16,679 bases of DNA from Bacteriovoracaceae bacterium UBA6144 (GCA_002435705.1 DIVA01000071.1:9584-26262); one strand, 5' to 3'; shown: positions 1-9,042, numbered from the stretch's first letter. The notes: a model not told the origin generated them from the sequence alone. Numbers and translations are program-made.

Positions 1-244
1 TATTTTGATCCAAGTCGCGGGAAAGGTTCACGGCAAAGCTGGCACGTTTGTTTCCAAAATAAAGTTCAAAATCAAGGGTGGCTTGTTCCACGGAGCTGAT
101 CTGCCTGACTTTTGATTTGTTGAAGCGGATAAACTCTGTGTCCTCCGCACTAAAATTCAAATTCAATGCGAATTCACCAGTCACAAGCTCTATTGCTTGT
201 TTACTGGCCTCATCGAATACGACTTCCCATGCAATGGCCTTCAT
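1..244 (-). CDS. tldE: TldE/PmbA-like subunit of the TldD/E protease, N-terminal part only
   Basis: Partial gene: 81 codons are visible and the rest lies beyond the left edge. The ATG at 244 overlaps the stop of the preceding tldD in an ATGA, and a GGAGGTG ribosome-binding site sits 5 bases before it, so the start is secure. Around residues 40-55 the protein reads FIRFNKSKVRQISSVEQ, the N-terminal pattern of the PmbA/TldE family (an aromatic/Arg-Phe-x-x-Ser/Asn-x-x stretch followed by a beta-rich segment). In known systems TldE lacks the zinc site and pairs with TldD to form a heterodimeric peptidase that trims unfolded or modified peptides. The adjacent tldD and the coupled start support that pairing here. 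Assignment rests on the short visible part plus context. Confidence 0.75.
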   Translation of the reverse strand, partial: MKAIAWEVVFDEASKQAIELVTGEFALNLNFSAEDTEFIRFNKSKVRQISSVEQATLDFELYFGNKRASFAVNLSRDLDQN

Positions 245-1671
245 TGGGCACCTCCGAAGATTTCAATGTTTTTGAACTTACATACGGGAATAGCATGTCC
301 TACACGAATGACTTGGTTTGGTTCTGCTTTTCCACAGTAGGGAGAGCCCCAGATCTCAAAGGTGGATCGATCTCCTACGTGGGAGAGGTTATTCCAGAAT
401 GCTACAGTTGATCCGCGGTAATTTGGATTTTTTACTGTTTTTGTGATTTTTCCATTTTCTATCAGCTGGCCATATTCACAGCCGAATTGAAATTTATTAC
501 GGTAGTCATCAATCGACCACGAGCGGTTGGTGCGCATAAGGATCCCACGCTCAGTAGAGCTAATCATGTCTTGCATGCTGCTTTTGCCCGGTTCTATATT
601 GATATTGGCCATGCGATCCAGAGCTGGGCGATTCCATGAGGTTGAGCGCGCGCAACTTACACCAGGAATTCCTGAGCGCGTTTGGCTTTCGATTCCGCCA
701 ATGGCCCTTTTAAGAATTCCTTTCTCAATCAAAAATTCTTTCTTCGCTTTGACTCCGTTGTCGTCAAAAGCATAACTAGCCATTTCACCGGGCAGAGTCG
801 GGTCAAAGCTCACGTTAAGAATTTCGGGGCCCCACTTAAGTTTTCCAAAATCTTCGGGCGAAACAAAACTCCAACCGGCATAGTTTCTTTCATCTCCCAA
901 AATACGATCCAATTCTAAAGGGTGACCGATAGATTCATGGACCTGCAAGTAGAGTTGATCAGGCATGAGAAGTAGGTCAGTGGCTTCTGTGGGACAATTC
1001 TCTGCACTAAGAAGTTCAACTGCTTCTTCACGGATACGTTTAGCCTCTAGTTTTAGTTCATCGAGATTGAGCGCTTCAGCTCCCCACTGTCTACCTTGCA
1101 TCCCGAGAGAGCGGCGCTGAAGTTCGTTGCCGTCTTTAGCTGTAGCGATGAGGTCACGAGAGAGAATTTCAAAATGTTGCTGCCAGCTTGCTCCGCTAGT
1201 ACTCGCGTACTCAACGTCGGTCTGAGTGATCATGGCCCAAGCTTGGGCTTCTAGGATTTTATCGTGATTTTTTAATTCTCGAGTAAGTTCTATCAGTCGT
1301 GCTTGAATCTCATGAGCTGAAAGAGAATCAAGAGATGTCTTCACGGGGGAGGTGTAGCTTCCCTTTTCATTGGGACGGACCGATTGATCAAACTTAAAGA
1401 GTTGGTGACGGCTGGCACTTTCACAAAGTTTCAATGCTTTTTCAAAAGCAGCTTTGATACCCTTATCTGTCAGATCACTTGTCCCATAATAGGCGAACTG
1501 ACCTAAATGCAAAACTTCTACCATGACTCCTCGCTGAGAGCTGGTGGCGTTTTTTGCGAGTTGAGCATTTCGGGCGGACCTAAAAGATGTGGTCTCATGG
1601 TAATAACGAATCCCTGCCCAGTCACAAGTCCGGGGTATGTTTTTTATGACTTGAGTCAAAGAAAAGCTCAT
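241..1671 (-). CDS. tldD: TldD-family zinc metalloprotease
   Basis: A 476-residue cytosolic protein (no signal peptide), the usual length for TldD. The zinc motif HExxxH is present as HESIGH at residues 245-250. A Cys-Gly-Lys segment near residues 446-448 (SPYCGKAEPNQ) matches the C-terminal CGKxGQ region that supplies the third zinc ligand in the family. The protein is therefore predicted to be catalytically competent. Together with TldE it degrades small or unfolded peptides and matures some ribosomal peptides in other bacteria; no such substrate is visible here. Start: ATG at 1671 with AGGAG 5 bases upstream. It is transcribed divergently from the paa operon and is translationally coupled to tldE by a 4-base overlap. 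The pair is common housekeeping-type content and not obviously part of phenylacetate metabolism. Confidence 0.9.
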   Translation of the reverse strand: MSFSLTQVIKNIPRTCDWAGIRYYHETTSFRSARNAQLAKNATSSQRGVMVEVLHLGQFAYYGTSDLTDKGIKAAFEKALKLCESASRHQLFKFDQSVRPNEKGSYTSPVKTSLDSLSAHEIQARLIELTRELKNHDKILEAQAWAMITQTDVEYASTSGASWQQHFEILSRDLIATAKDGNELQRRSLGMQGRQWGAEALNLDELKLEAKRIREEAVELLSAENCPTEATDLLLMPDQLYLQVHESIGHPLELDRILGDERNYAGWSFVSPEDFGKLKWGPEILNVSFDPTLPGEMASYAFDDNGVKAKKEFLIEKGILKRAIGGIESQTRSGIPGVSCARSTSWNRPALDRMANINIEPGKSSMQDMISSTERGILMRTNRSWSIDDYRNKFQFGCEYGQLIENGKITKTVKNPNYRGSTVAFWNNLSHVGDRSTFEIWGSPYCGKAEPNQVIRVGHAIPVCKFKNIEIFGGAQ

Positions 1672-1787
1672 TGGCGCTCCTGTTGTCTTATTTTTGGCTC
1701 AATATTAGCTGATATATTCTTCATAAGCCTACTGTGCAGTGTGACTTAGTGAGGACATTTGAGAGTTTTTAGGTGATAATTTTCAGC

Positions 1788-2855
1788 ATGTTTAAGAGCT
1801 TAAAAATTAAAGATATTCGTCAGGAAACACCTGATTGTGTTTCTCTCTCTTTCGAGATCCCTGAATCGGAAAAAAAAGATTTCACTTATTTTTCCGGTCA
1901 GTACCTGACTCTCAAAACTAAAATAGATGGGCAGGAGATACGTCGCTCATACTCACTTTGTTCCTCTCCTATTGAGGGTGAATGGCGAGTGGCAGTCAAG
2001 AGGCTTGAGGGGGGAGTTTTTTCAACCTACGTTAATCAGAGCTTAAAGATCGGTGATGTCCTTGAGGTGGCAAGGCCTGAAGGTCGCTTTGGCGTGAAGT
2101 CGATTTCAGATAAGCCTAAGCATTATGTTTTAATTGCTGCAGGCTCTGGTATCACTCCGATGCTGTCTATTTTAAAAACCGTTCTGGCGCGAGAGCCACG
2201 GTCTCAGGTGACACTTATTTATGGAAATAAAAATAGGGGTCACATCATTTTCAAGCAGGAACTTGAGAATCTTAAAAATAAGAATGTTTCTCGCTTAAGC
2301 CTCTATCATGTTTTAAGTCGTGAGAGAGCAGAAGCGGATTTTATGAGTGGTCGAATTGATCGAGAAAAACTCAACTATTTTATCCAAAAAATTATTCCCA
2401 CTCATACCATTGACGAAGTTTTTCTGTGTGGCCCTGAGGAGATGATCCTAACTGCTAAAGAAACATTTACTCAGGCGGGACTTTCTCCGGAGCAAATCCA
2501 TTTCGAACTTTTCTTCTCTCAGGGGTCCCTTAAGAAAGCTGAACGGGTTATTGATCAAGAAAAATTGGGGAAAAGTGCACTTATTACCCTCAAGCTGGAT
2601 GGAGTTGAGACTCTCTTTGAGCTGCCCTATGGGGGTGAGAATATCCTAGACGCTGCTTTAAAAAATGGGGCTGATCTGCCCTATGCTTGCAAAGGTGGGG
2701 TTTGCGCTACTTGTCGAGCTAAAATCGAAGAGGGCGAAGTGACAATGGATGTAAACTATTCTTTAGATGAAGACGAAGTAAAGAAAGGGTTCGTACTGGC
2801 CTGTCAGTCTCATCCGAAAAGCGACAAGGTTAAAATAAATTTTGATATCAAGTGA
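1788..2855 (+). CDS. paaE: Phenylacetyl-CoA 1,2-epoxidase reductase subunit PaaE
   Basis: A 355-residue NAD(P)H-dependent flavin/iron-sulfur reductase that passes electrons to the PaaABC di-iron oxygenase. In order: FAD-binding domain with RSYS at 53-56; NAD(P) domain with GSGITP at 119-124 and CGPEEM at 214-219; plant-type [2Fe-2S] ferredoxin domain with Cys 301, 306, 309 and 339. Length equals the usual ~355. Start choice: ATG 1788, preceded by AGGTGA at 1771-1776; a GTG at 1773 would add five residues but has no ribosome site. It is the first gene of the operon, unlike the common order where paaE follows paaD. The stop lies 7 bases before the chosen paaA start. The cytosolic reductase role follows from the domain trio plus linkage to paaABCD. 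Confidence 0.93.
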   Translation: MFKSLKIKDIRQETPDCVSLSFEIPESEKKDFTYFSGQYLTLKTKIDGQEIRRSYSLCSSPIEGEWRVAVKRLEGGVFSTYVNQSLKIGDVLEVARPEGRFGVKSISDKPKHYVLIAAGSGITPMLSILKTVLAREPRSQVTLIYGNKNRGHIIFKQELENLKNKNVSRLSLYHVLSRERAEADFMSGRIDREKLNYFIQKIIPTHTIDEVFLCGPEEMILTAKETFTQAGLSPEQIHFELFFSQGSLKKAERVIDQEKLGKSALITLKLDGVETLFELPYGGENILDAALKNGADLPYACKGGVCATCRAKIEEGEVTMDVNYSLDEDEVKKGFVLACQSHPKSDKVKINFDIK

Positions 2856-2862
2856 GATGCTT

Positions 2863-3804
2863 ATGACGAATGAAGAGATTTTTGAAAAGAAAATTCAAGA
2901 TGAAGTTCGCATTGAACCCAAAGACTGGATGCCTGAGGCTTATCGTAAAACTCTCATCCGTCAGATCTCCCAGCACGCTCACTCAGAAGTGGTTGGTATG
3001 CTCCCCGAAGCCAATTGGATCACCCGCGCACCTACTCTTCGTCGTAAAGCCACGCTCTTGGCGAAAGTCCAAGATGAGGCGGGCCACGGTCTCTATCTCT
3101 ACTCTGCCATGGAAACACTCGGCATGCCTCGCTCTCAAGCCATTGATGATCTTCTTTCGGGCAAAGCCAAATATTCGAGCATTTTTAATTACCCCACTCT
3201 TTCATGGGCCGATATGGGCACCATTGGATGGCTGGTTGATGGCGCAGCGATTTTAAATCAAGTTCCTCTCTGTCGTACGAGCTACGGACCTTATGCACGG
3301 GCGATGGTGCGAGTGTGTAAGGAAGAGAGTTTTCATCAACGCCAAGGTTTTGAGATCATGCAAAGCCTCTGCGAAGGTTCAGCTGACCAAAAAGCCATGG
3401 CACAAGATGCGATCAACCGCTGGTGGTGGCCTACGCTCATGATGTTTGGTCCGCGCGATGCTGAGTCAGGTAATACTGAGCTTTCCATGAAATGGAGAAT
3501 AAAGCGTTTCACCAATGATGAGCTCCGCCAAAAGTTTGTAGACATGATGGTGCCTCAAGCCCAATTTTTGGGACTGACTATTCCGGATGAGAAGCTGAAA
3601 TGGAATGCCGATAAAAATGGCTATGATTTCGGTGATGTCGATTGGGATGAATTTTGGAAAGTGGTTAAAGGACAAGGTCCTTGTAATAAGCAGCGCTTAG
3701 AAGCTAGGAATAAGGCGCATGACCAAGGCGCTTGGGTGCGTGAAGCGGCAGCCGCTTATGCAGAAAAACGAGCGAAAAGAGAAAAAATAGGAGCATCAGC
3801 ATGA
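2863..3804 (+). CDS. paaA: Phenylacetyl-CoA 1,2-epoxidase catalytic subunit PaaA
   Basis: Catalytic di-iron subunit of the ring epoxidase that converts phenylacetyl-CoA to its 1,2-epoxide. A 313-residue ferritin-like protein; the family is ~310-330. Carboxylate/His ligands expected for the di-iron centre are visible: Glu42, the DEAGH motif at 71-75, Asp126 and EESFH at 154-158. Start: ATG 2863 is preferred, with GTGAG 6 bases upstream; ATG 2857 and a TTG at 2842 are alternatives, the latter overlapping paaE. The stop overlaps the paaB start in an ATGA, implying translational coupling. All expected iron-ligand motifs are present, so the enzyme should be active. Confidence 0.96.
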   Translation: MTNEEIFEKKIQDEVRIEPKDWMPEAYRKTLIRQISQHAHSEVVGMLPEANWITRAPTLRRKATLLAKVQDEAGHGLYLYSAMETLGMPRSQAIDDLLSGKAKYSSIFNYPTLSWADMGTIGWLVDGAAILNQVPLCRTSYGPYARAMVRVCKEESFHQRQGFEIMQSLCEGSADQKAMAQDAINRWWWPTLMMFGPRDAESGNTELSMKWRIKRFTNDELRQKFVDMMVPQAQFLGLTIPDEKLKWNADKNGYDFGDVDWDEFWKVVKGQGPCNKQRLEARNKAHDQGAWVREAAAAYAEKRAKREKIGASA

Positions 3805-4088
3805 GTCAAAAAGACTGGCCTCTTTGGGAAGTATTCATTCGCTCCCGTCAAGGTTTAGACCATAAACATGTGGGAAGTCTCCATGCCGCTGATGCGAGAA
3901 TGGCCATGGAGAATGCTCGTGATGTTTATACGCGCAGGCTTGAGGGTGTGAGTATTTGGGTGGTGGAATCAAAAAATATCCACGCCTCAAACCCTGATGA
4001 AGCGGCTCAGTTCTATGATCCTGCTGAAGATAAGGCCTATCGTCATCCTACCTTTTATAATGTCCCTGATGACATCGAGCACATGTAA
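3801..4088 (+). CDS. paaB: Phenylacetyl-CoA epoxidase subunit PaaB
   Basis: A 95-residue protein, exactly the usual PaaB size. It begins WPLWEVFIRSRQGLDHKHVG and continues with an A-x-x-A-x-x-x-A-R-D-x-Y-x-R-R segment and a WVV strand, the pattern of the family. PaaB bridges PaaAC heterodimers in the multisubunit epoxidase and has no catalytic residues of its own. Its ATG overlaps the paaA stop by 4 bases and its TAA overlaps the paaC ATG by one base, so the three subunits are likely made in fixed ratio from one message. Confidence 0.96.
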   Translation: MSQKDWPLWEVFIRSRQGLDHKHVGSLHAADARMAMENARDVYTRRLEGVSIWVVESKNIHASNPDEAAQFYDPAEDKAYRHPTFYNVPDDIEHM

Positions 4089-4834
4089 TGAACGCACTGA
4101 CTGATTACACACTCCATCTCGCTGATAACCAACTCATCCTCGGTCAAAGACTTTGTGAGTGGTGTGGACATAATTTTGTCCTCGAACAAGACATTGCCAT
4201 GTCGAACATCGCCCTTGATCTGATTGGACAGGCGCGCTCTTACTATCAATACGCTTCAAAGCTTGATGGAAAAAAATCCGAAGATGACCTCGCCATGCTC
4301 AGAGGCGAGAGAGAGTATAAAAATCTTCTTCTCTTGGAGCAGCCTAACGGCGACTTCGCTAATACCTTGGCCCGTCAGTTTTTTTATGATGTGTTTCATC
4401 TTTTTCAACTTGAAGACCATTTGAAATCGAGTGATGAGTCACTGCGTGCGATTGCTGAAAAAGCCGTTAAAGAAGTGCGCTACCATGTGACGTGGAGTAG
4501 TGAGTGGATGATTCGCTTGGGTGATGGCACGACCGAGAGTCACGCGCGCCTTCAGCATGCGGTGAATAAGATTTGGATGTGGACTGGCGAGATGTTCGAA
4601 GCCTCTGCGTTTGAGAAAGATCTCATTGAAAAAAAAATCATCTCAAACCCAAAAGACTTTAAGCTTTCTTGGGATCAGAAGATTCAGGAAATTCTTACTG
4701 AAGCGACTTTAAAACTTCCACTTGAAGAGCCGTATCAACATGGCGGCAAAGATGGATTACACACAGAGCATTTGGGTTATATCCTCGCCGAGATGCAATC
4801 TCTTCAGCGCACTTATCCTGGGCTTGCATGGTAA
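4088..4834 (+). CDS. paaC: Phenylacetyl-CoA epoxidase structural subunit PaaC
   Basis: A 248-residue ferritin-fold subunit (usual length ~250) that partners PaaA in the epoxidase. PaaC is the non-catalytic paralogue of PaaA in this complex. Recognisable stretches are LGQRLCEWCGHNFVLEQDIA near the N-terminus, IALDLIGQARSYYQYA, and HGGKDGLHTEHLGYILAEMQ near the C-terminus, which are typical of the family. Start: ATG 4088 in TAATG overlap with paaB; no independent strong ribosome site, consistent with coupling. Its last codons overlap the paaD start by 7 bases. Confidence 0.95.
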   Translation: MNALTDYTLHLADNQLILGQRLCEWCGHNFVLEQDIAMSNIALDLIGQARSYYQYASKLDGKKSEDDLAMLRGEREYKNLLLLEQPNGDFANTLARQFFYDVFHLFQLEDHLKSSDESLRAIAEKAVKEVRYHVTWSSEWMIRLGDGTTESHARLQHAVNKIWMWTGEMFEASAFEKDLIEKKIISNPKDFKLSWDQKIQEILTEATLKLPLEEPYQHGGKDGLHTEHLGYILAEMQSLQRTYPGLAW

Positions 4835-5298
4835 CTCGCGAAGACATTTTCAAAAGACTAGAAAATGTCTTCGACCCAGAGGTTCCTGTTCTCACTGTCC
4901 TAGATCTGGGGATTGTGAGAGATGTGGTTGTCACAACGTCAGAAATTCACGTGACCATCACTCCTACCTATTCAGGTTGCCCGGCCATGAATACCATTGA
5001 GGCTGACATCAAAAAAGAGCTCAGTGATCTGGGTCCGATAAAGGTGTTAACACTTCTTTCTCCTGCCTGGACGACAGATTGGATGAGTGAAGAAGGGAAG
5101 GTGAAGCTCAAAGAATATGGCATCGCTCCACCGGTTGAAGGGGGACGCGGTATGTTTGAAAATCCACAGGTCGATTGTGTGCGCTGTGGGTCTAAAAATA
5201 CGAAAATGCTCGCCCAATTCGGCTCTACATCCTGCAAAGCCATGTATCAGTGTCAAGATTGCTTTGAACCCTTTGATTACTTCAAGTGTCACCGCTAA
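4828..5298 (+). CDS. paaD: Phenylacetate epoxidase maturation protein PaaD (DUF59/SufT-like)
   Basis: A 156-residue protein with an N-terminal MIP18/DUF59 domain (FDPEVPVLTVLDLGIVRDV, then YSGCPAM with Cys51) and a C-terminal cysteine cluster (Cys117, 120, 136, 142, 145 and 154) that suggests a metal or Fe-S site. PaaD is required for a functional epoxidase in bacteria that use this pathway and is thought to act in Fe-S or di-iron centre assembly, not as a structural subunit. The ATG at 4828 lies inside the paaC end (7-base overlap). Length and motif order match the family. Confidence 0.94.
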   Translation: MVTREDIFKRLENVFDPEVPVLTVLDLGIVRDVVVTTSEIHVTITPTYSGCPAMNTIEADIKKELSDLGPIKVLTLLSPAWTTDWMSEEGKVKLKEYGIAPPVEGGRGMFENPQVDCVRCGSKNTKMLAQFGSTSCKAMYQCQDCFEPFDYFKCHR

Positions 5299-5307
5299 GA
5301 TAGTCTC

Positions 5308-5730
5308 ATGAAAAAACCTGAAGAAGTTGTCCAGCGCATGCTGGAGCATGATCATTTTAGTCAATGGATGGAGTTGAAAGTTAATTCTATAGGCGTTGGC
5401 AGTGCGGTTGTGAGTATGTTTGTAAAACAAGAAATGCTCAACGGTTTCGGGGTGATTCACGGAGGGGTGCTCTTCTCACTGGCCGATAGTGCTTTTGCTT
5501 TTGCCTGTAACTCTCGGGATAATCTTTCTCTTGCTCTTGATGCTCAAATAAACTTTATAAAAAAATCAGTGAGAGGAGATCTCCTTACCGCAACGGTGGA
5601 AGAGGTTCATACGGGCAAAACAACAGGTGTCTACGAAGTTAAGATTCGTAATCAGGCCCAGGAGTTAGTGGCGGCATTTCGAGGAACTGCTTTTAGAACT
5701 GGTAAATCTCTTTTTGAAAATAAGGGTTAG
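5308..5730 (+). CDS. paaI: Hotdog-fold acyl-CoA thioesterase PaaI
   Basis: A 140-residue hotdog thioesterase. The signature GFGVIHGGVLFSLADSAFAFA is present, with HGG at 51-53 and the catalytic Asp60. In the phenylacetate pathway PaaI hydrolyses ring-hydroxylated or epoxidised CoA thioesters, releasing trapped CoA when the reactive epoxide builds up. It starts 9 bases after paaD and stops one base before the paaJ ATG. The ribosome site is weak (no clear GGAG before ATG 5308), so coupling to paaD is plausible. Placement between paaD and paaJ supports PaaI over a generic YdiI/EntH-type thioesterase. Confidence 0.92.
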   Translation: MKKPEEVVQRMLEHDHFSQWMELKVNSIGVGSAVVSMFVKQEMLNGFGVIHGGVLFSLADSAFAFACNSRDNLSLALDAQINFIKKSVRGDLLTATVEEVHTGKTTGVYEVKIRNQAQELVAAFRGTAFRTGKSLFENKG

Positions 5731-5731
5731 T

Positions 5732-6937
5732 ATGAAAGATGCATATATTGTCGATGGTATTCGCTCTCCGATTGGAAATCTCAAGGGGGGACTTACAAAG
5801 GTGAGGGCCGATGATCTTGCAGCCCATGTGATACGTGAACTGATCAAGCGCCATCCCAAACTCGATCCATCATCCATCGGAGACGTTATCTTTGGGTGTG
5901 CCAATCAAGCGGGTGAGGATAATCGCAACGTGGCCCGCATGGCTTCTCTTTTAGCTGGCCTTCCCACGAGTGTTCCTGGAGAAACCATTAATCGTCTCTG
6001 TGCCTCAGGGCTTTCAAGTGCGATGAGTGCCGCCAGAAATCTTATGCTCGCTGATGCTGATATCATGATTGCAGGTGGCGTGGAGCACATGACACGCAGT
6101 CCACTTGTCATGAGCAAAGCCACTTCCGCTTTCGGCGGTGACAGTGAACTCTATGATTCAACCTTTGGGTGGAGATTTGTGAACCCAAAAATGAAAGAGT
6201 TGTATGGCACTGAAGCCATGGGAGAGACAGCGGAAAATCTTGTCGCCCGTGATGGTATCACACGCCTCGAGCAGGATAATTTTGCTTTTCAATCTCATAT
6301 GAAAGCCAAACGCGCACAGGAGTCAGGGCGCTTGGCCCAAGAGATCGCTCCCTTAATGATTCATCAAAAGAAAGGTGAGCCCACTGAATTCATGCATGAT
6401 GAATTCATCAAACCCAACACGACTGTTGAAGCCCTTTCAAAATTAAAGCCAGCTTTTAAAAAAGACGGCAGTGTCACAGCAGGAAATTCATCAGGTCTTA
6501 ATGATGGGGCCTGTGCGATTTTAATGGCCAATAGTGACGGTCTCAAAAAACATAATCTCATCCCTCGTGCAAGGATTGTGAGCATGGGAGTTGCGGGTGT
6601 GGAACCAAGGATCATGGGAATAGGCCCAGTCCCTGCCAGTCAGATCGCCCTCAAAAAAGCCAATCTCACGATTGATGATATGGACATCATTGAACTCAAC
6701 GAAGCTTTTGCGGCTCAAGCCATCGCTGTGCTTAAAGGTCTTGGTGTTAAAAATGATGACCCAAGAGTTAATCCCAATGGTGGTGCGATCGCTTTAGGTC
6801 ACCCACTTGGGATGAGTGGGGCCCGCATTTTAAATTCAGCAGCACTGGAATTAACCCTCACGCAAAAGCGATATGCTTTAGTGACGATGTGTATCGGCCT
6901 CGGTCAGGGATTTGCGGTCATCATTGAAAAAGTTTAA
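5732..6937 (+). CDS. paaJ: 3-oxoadipyl-CoA/3-oxo-5,6-dehydrosuberyl-CoA thiolase PaaJ
   Basis: A 401-residue thiolase, the same length as the well-studied PaaJ. It would cleave 3-oxo-5,6-didehydrosuberyl-CoA and 3-oxoadipyl-CoA with CoA, giving acetyl-CoA and succinyl-CoA at the end of the pathway. Catalytic residues are in place: Cys90 in NRLCASG, His357 in GHPLG and Cys387 in CIGLGQG. ATG 5732 is chosen because AAGGG lies 5 bases upstream; a TTG at 5714 would overlap paaI. By sequence alone it could be a general acetyl-CoA acyltransferase (PcaF/FadA type); the operon argues for PaaJ. Confidence 0.92.
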   Translation: MKDAYIVDGIRSPIGNLKGGLTKVRADDLAAHVIRELIKRHPKLDPSSIGDVIFGCANQAGEDNRNVARMASLLAGLPTSVPGETINRLCASGLSSAMSAARNLMLADADIMIAGGVEHMTRSPLVMSKATSAFGGDSELYDSTFGWRFVNPKMKELYGTEAMGETAENLVARDGITRLEQDNFAFQSHMKAKRAQESGRLAQEIAPLMIHQKKGEPTEFMHDEFIKPNTTVEALSKLKPAFKKDGSVTAGNSSGLNDGACAILMANSDGLKKHNLIPRARIVSMGVAGVEPRIMGIGPVPASQIALKKANLTIDDMDIIELNEAFAAQAIAVLKGLGVKNDDPRVNPNGGAIALGHPLGMSGARILNSAALELTLTQKRYALVTMCIGLGQGFAVIIEKV

Positions 6938-6945
6938 GGAATTTT

Positions 6946-8991
6946 ATGCAAACGATTGAAAACTACGCTCTTGGTTCATGGGTTAAAGGCAAAGGAGATG
7001 GTCAAACTCTTTTCAACGCCATCACTGGTGAGGCCTTTGCCTCTGCAAGCTCTGAGGGACTGAACTTTGAAGAGATGATGAATTACTCTCGAAAAATTGG
7101 TGGAGCTAAGCTTCGAAAGATGACCTTTCATGAGCGTGGTCGCATGCTCAAAGCACTGGCTTTTTATCTCCAAGAGCGCAAAGAATTGTTTTATCAATTG
7201 AGCTGGGCCACGGGAGCAACAAGGGCCGACTCATGGATTGACATCGAGGGAGGTATTGGAAACCTTTTTGCCTATTCATCCCTTCGACGCCAGTTTCCGG
7301 ATTTACCTTATTATGTAGATGGTGAGATGGCGAAGCTCTCAAAAGAGGGAAGCTTTATTGGTCATCATATCTGTGTACCCAAGCAGGGTGTGGCCATTCA
7401 TATCAATGCCTTTAATTTTCCAGTGTGGAGTATGCTTGAGAAGATCGCGGTGAATCTTCTCGCTGGAGTACCGGCCATCGTAAAGCCGGCAACCGTCACG
7501 TGTTACCTTACGGAAATTGTTGTCAGAGAAATTATTCACTCAAAAATTCTTCCCGAGGGATCTTTGCAGCTCATCTCCGGATCAGCTCGTGGCATTTTGG
7601 ATTTTGTGCAAAGCCAAGACGTGGTGACTTTTACTGGTTCTGCGCACACAGGCAAGATGCTGAAAGCTCACCCGCGCTTGGTGCAGGAGTCTGTGCCCTT
7701 CAATCTTGAGGCAGATTCTCTCAACGCCATGGTGCTGGGACTAGATGTAAAGGTTGAGAGCCCAGAGTTTGATTTATTTATTAAAGAAGCCAGCCGCGAG
7801 ATCACCGTTAAGGCCGGCCAGAAGTGTACCGCCGTTCGCCGGATCATGGTGCCGGAGAATATGATTGAGCCGGTATCCAAGGCCCTCACCAAAAGGCTCG
7901 CGACCACCACTATCGGAAATCCGCAGGTGGAAGGCGTGCGCATGGGTTCACTGGCTTCTCATGATCAAGTTAAAGAGGTGCGTGAAAAGATTGCTCAACT
8001 CTCATCGCAGCAAAAAATGATTTTTGGAGATCTTGAGAATTTCCAAGTCACTGGAGCTGATAAAACGAAGGGTGCTTTTATCTCACCTGTTCTTTTCCTT
8101 AATGATGCTCCCTTCACAAAAAATCTCTGTCATTCGGTTGAAGCCTTTGGTCCTGTGGCCACGCTGATGCCTTATCGAACGACCGAAGAAGTGATCGAGC
8201 TCGTCAAGCTCGGTCAAGGCTCACTGGTGTCAAGTATCGTGAGTTATGACGATGAGATTGCGACGGAATTTGTCGTGGGCTCTGCTGTGATGAATGGTCG
8301 AGTGATGGTTTTAAATCGAGATTGTGCGAAAGAGAGCACAGGCCATGGCTCTCCGATGCCGATGCTGGTGCATGGAGGTCCTGGAAGAGCTGGTGGGGGA
8401 GAAGAGATGGGCGGGAAGAGGGGAGTCATGCACTATCTTCAGCGCACAGCTATTCAAGGCAGCCCAACCACCTTAACAGCGATCACGAAGCAGTACCAAT
8501 ATGGTGCCAAGCAAACACTTTTAGAGGTCCATCCTTTTCGAAAATATTTCGAAGAACTCAAGGTCGGCGATACTCTCATTACAGAAAAACATACAGTGAC
8601 ACTTGAAGATATTGAGAATTTCGCTGATCTATCGGGTGATAAGTTCTACGCCCACATGGATGCGAACTCTCTTGAAGGAACAATCTTTACGGGAAGAGTG
8701 GCCCATGGTTATTTTATTCTCTCTCGTGCTGCGGGACTTTTTGTTGACCCCCCTAAAGGACCTGTGCTTTTAAACTATGGCCTGGATGAGTGTCGATTTG
8801 TGAAACCAGTTTACCCAGGCGCCACCATCGGCGTGCGTTTCACCTGCAAGGAAAAAGTCGACCAAGAAAAACGCAGTGAGGATGACATTCCCAAAGGCAT
8901 CGTGAAGTGGCTGGTGGATGTCTACGATGAGACCGGAGACTCGGTGGCCGTGGCAACGATTCTGACGATGGTGAAGAAGAAAGAAGGTTAA
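6946..8991 (+). CDS. paaZ: Bifunctional oxepin-CoA hydrolase / 3-oxo-5,6-dehydrosuberyl-CoA semialdehyde dehydrogenase PaaZ
   Basis: A 681-residue fusion enzyme, full family length. Residues ~1-520 form an aldehyde dehydrogenase domain (HINAFNFP at 152-159, Glu256, nucleophile Cys294 in GQKCTAVRR). Residues ~530-680 form a MaoC-type hydratase domain with GDKFYAH at 564-570, giving the expected Asp565/His570 pair, then GRVAHGYF. The hydratase half opens oxepin-CoA to a reactive semialdehyde, which the dehydrogenase half oxidises with NADP+. ATG 6946 follows paaJ by 8 bases with an AAGGA overlapping its stop. It is the last gene of the operon; the next gene is convergent. Confidence 0.96.
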   Translation: MQTIENYALGSWVKGKGDGQTLFNAITGEAFASASSEGLNFEEMMNYSRKIGGAKLRKMTFHERGRMLKALAFYLQERKELFYQLSWATGATRADSWIDIEGGIGNLFAYSSLRRQFPDLPYYVDGEMAKLSKEGSFIGHHICVPKQGVAIHINAFNFPVWSMLEKIAVNLLAGVPAIVKPATVTCYLTEIVVREIIHSKILPEGSLQLISGSARGILDFVQSQDVVTFTGSAHTGKMLKAHPRLVQESVPFNLEADSLNAMVLGLDVKVESPEFDLFIKEASREITVKAGQKCTAVRRIMVPENMIEPVSKALTKRLATTTIGNPQVEGVRMGSLASHDQVKEVREKIAQLSSQQKMIFGDLENFQVTGADKTKGAFISPVLFLNDAPFTKNLCHSVEAFGPVATLMPYRTTEEVIELVKLGQGSLVSSIVSYDDEIATEFVVGSAVMNGRVMVLNRDCAKESTGHGSPMPMLVHGGPGRAGGGEEMGGKRGVMHYLQRTAIQGSPTTLTAITKQYQYGAKQTLLEVHPFRKYFEELKVGDTLITEKHTVTLEDIENFADLSGDKFYAHMDANSLEGTIFTGRVAHGYFILSRAAGLFVDPPKGPVLLNYGLDECRFVKPVYPGATIGVRFTCKEKVDQEKRSEDDIPKGIVKWLVDVYDETGDSVAVATILTMVKKKEG

Positions 8992-9042
8992 GACCTCGCG
9001 GGACTGCATTTAATATCTTTCTCCATAGTCTTTAGGTGGACT

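Noticed and set aside
1672..1787. Promoter and regulator sites between tldD and paaE, including the partial dyad ACTG-TG-CAGT
   Set aside because: No hexamer pair with good spacing stands out, and the dyad is only 4 bp per arm. No PaaX or PaaR site is recognisable.
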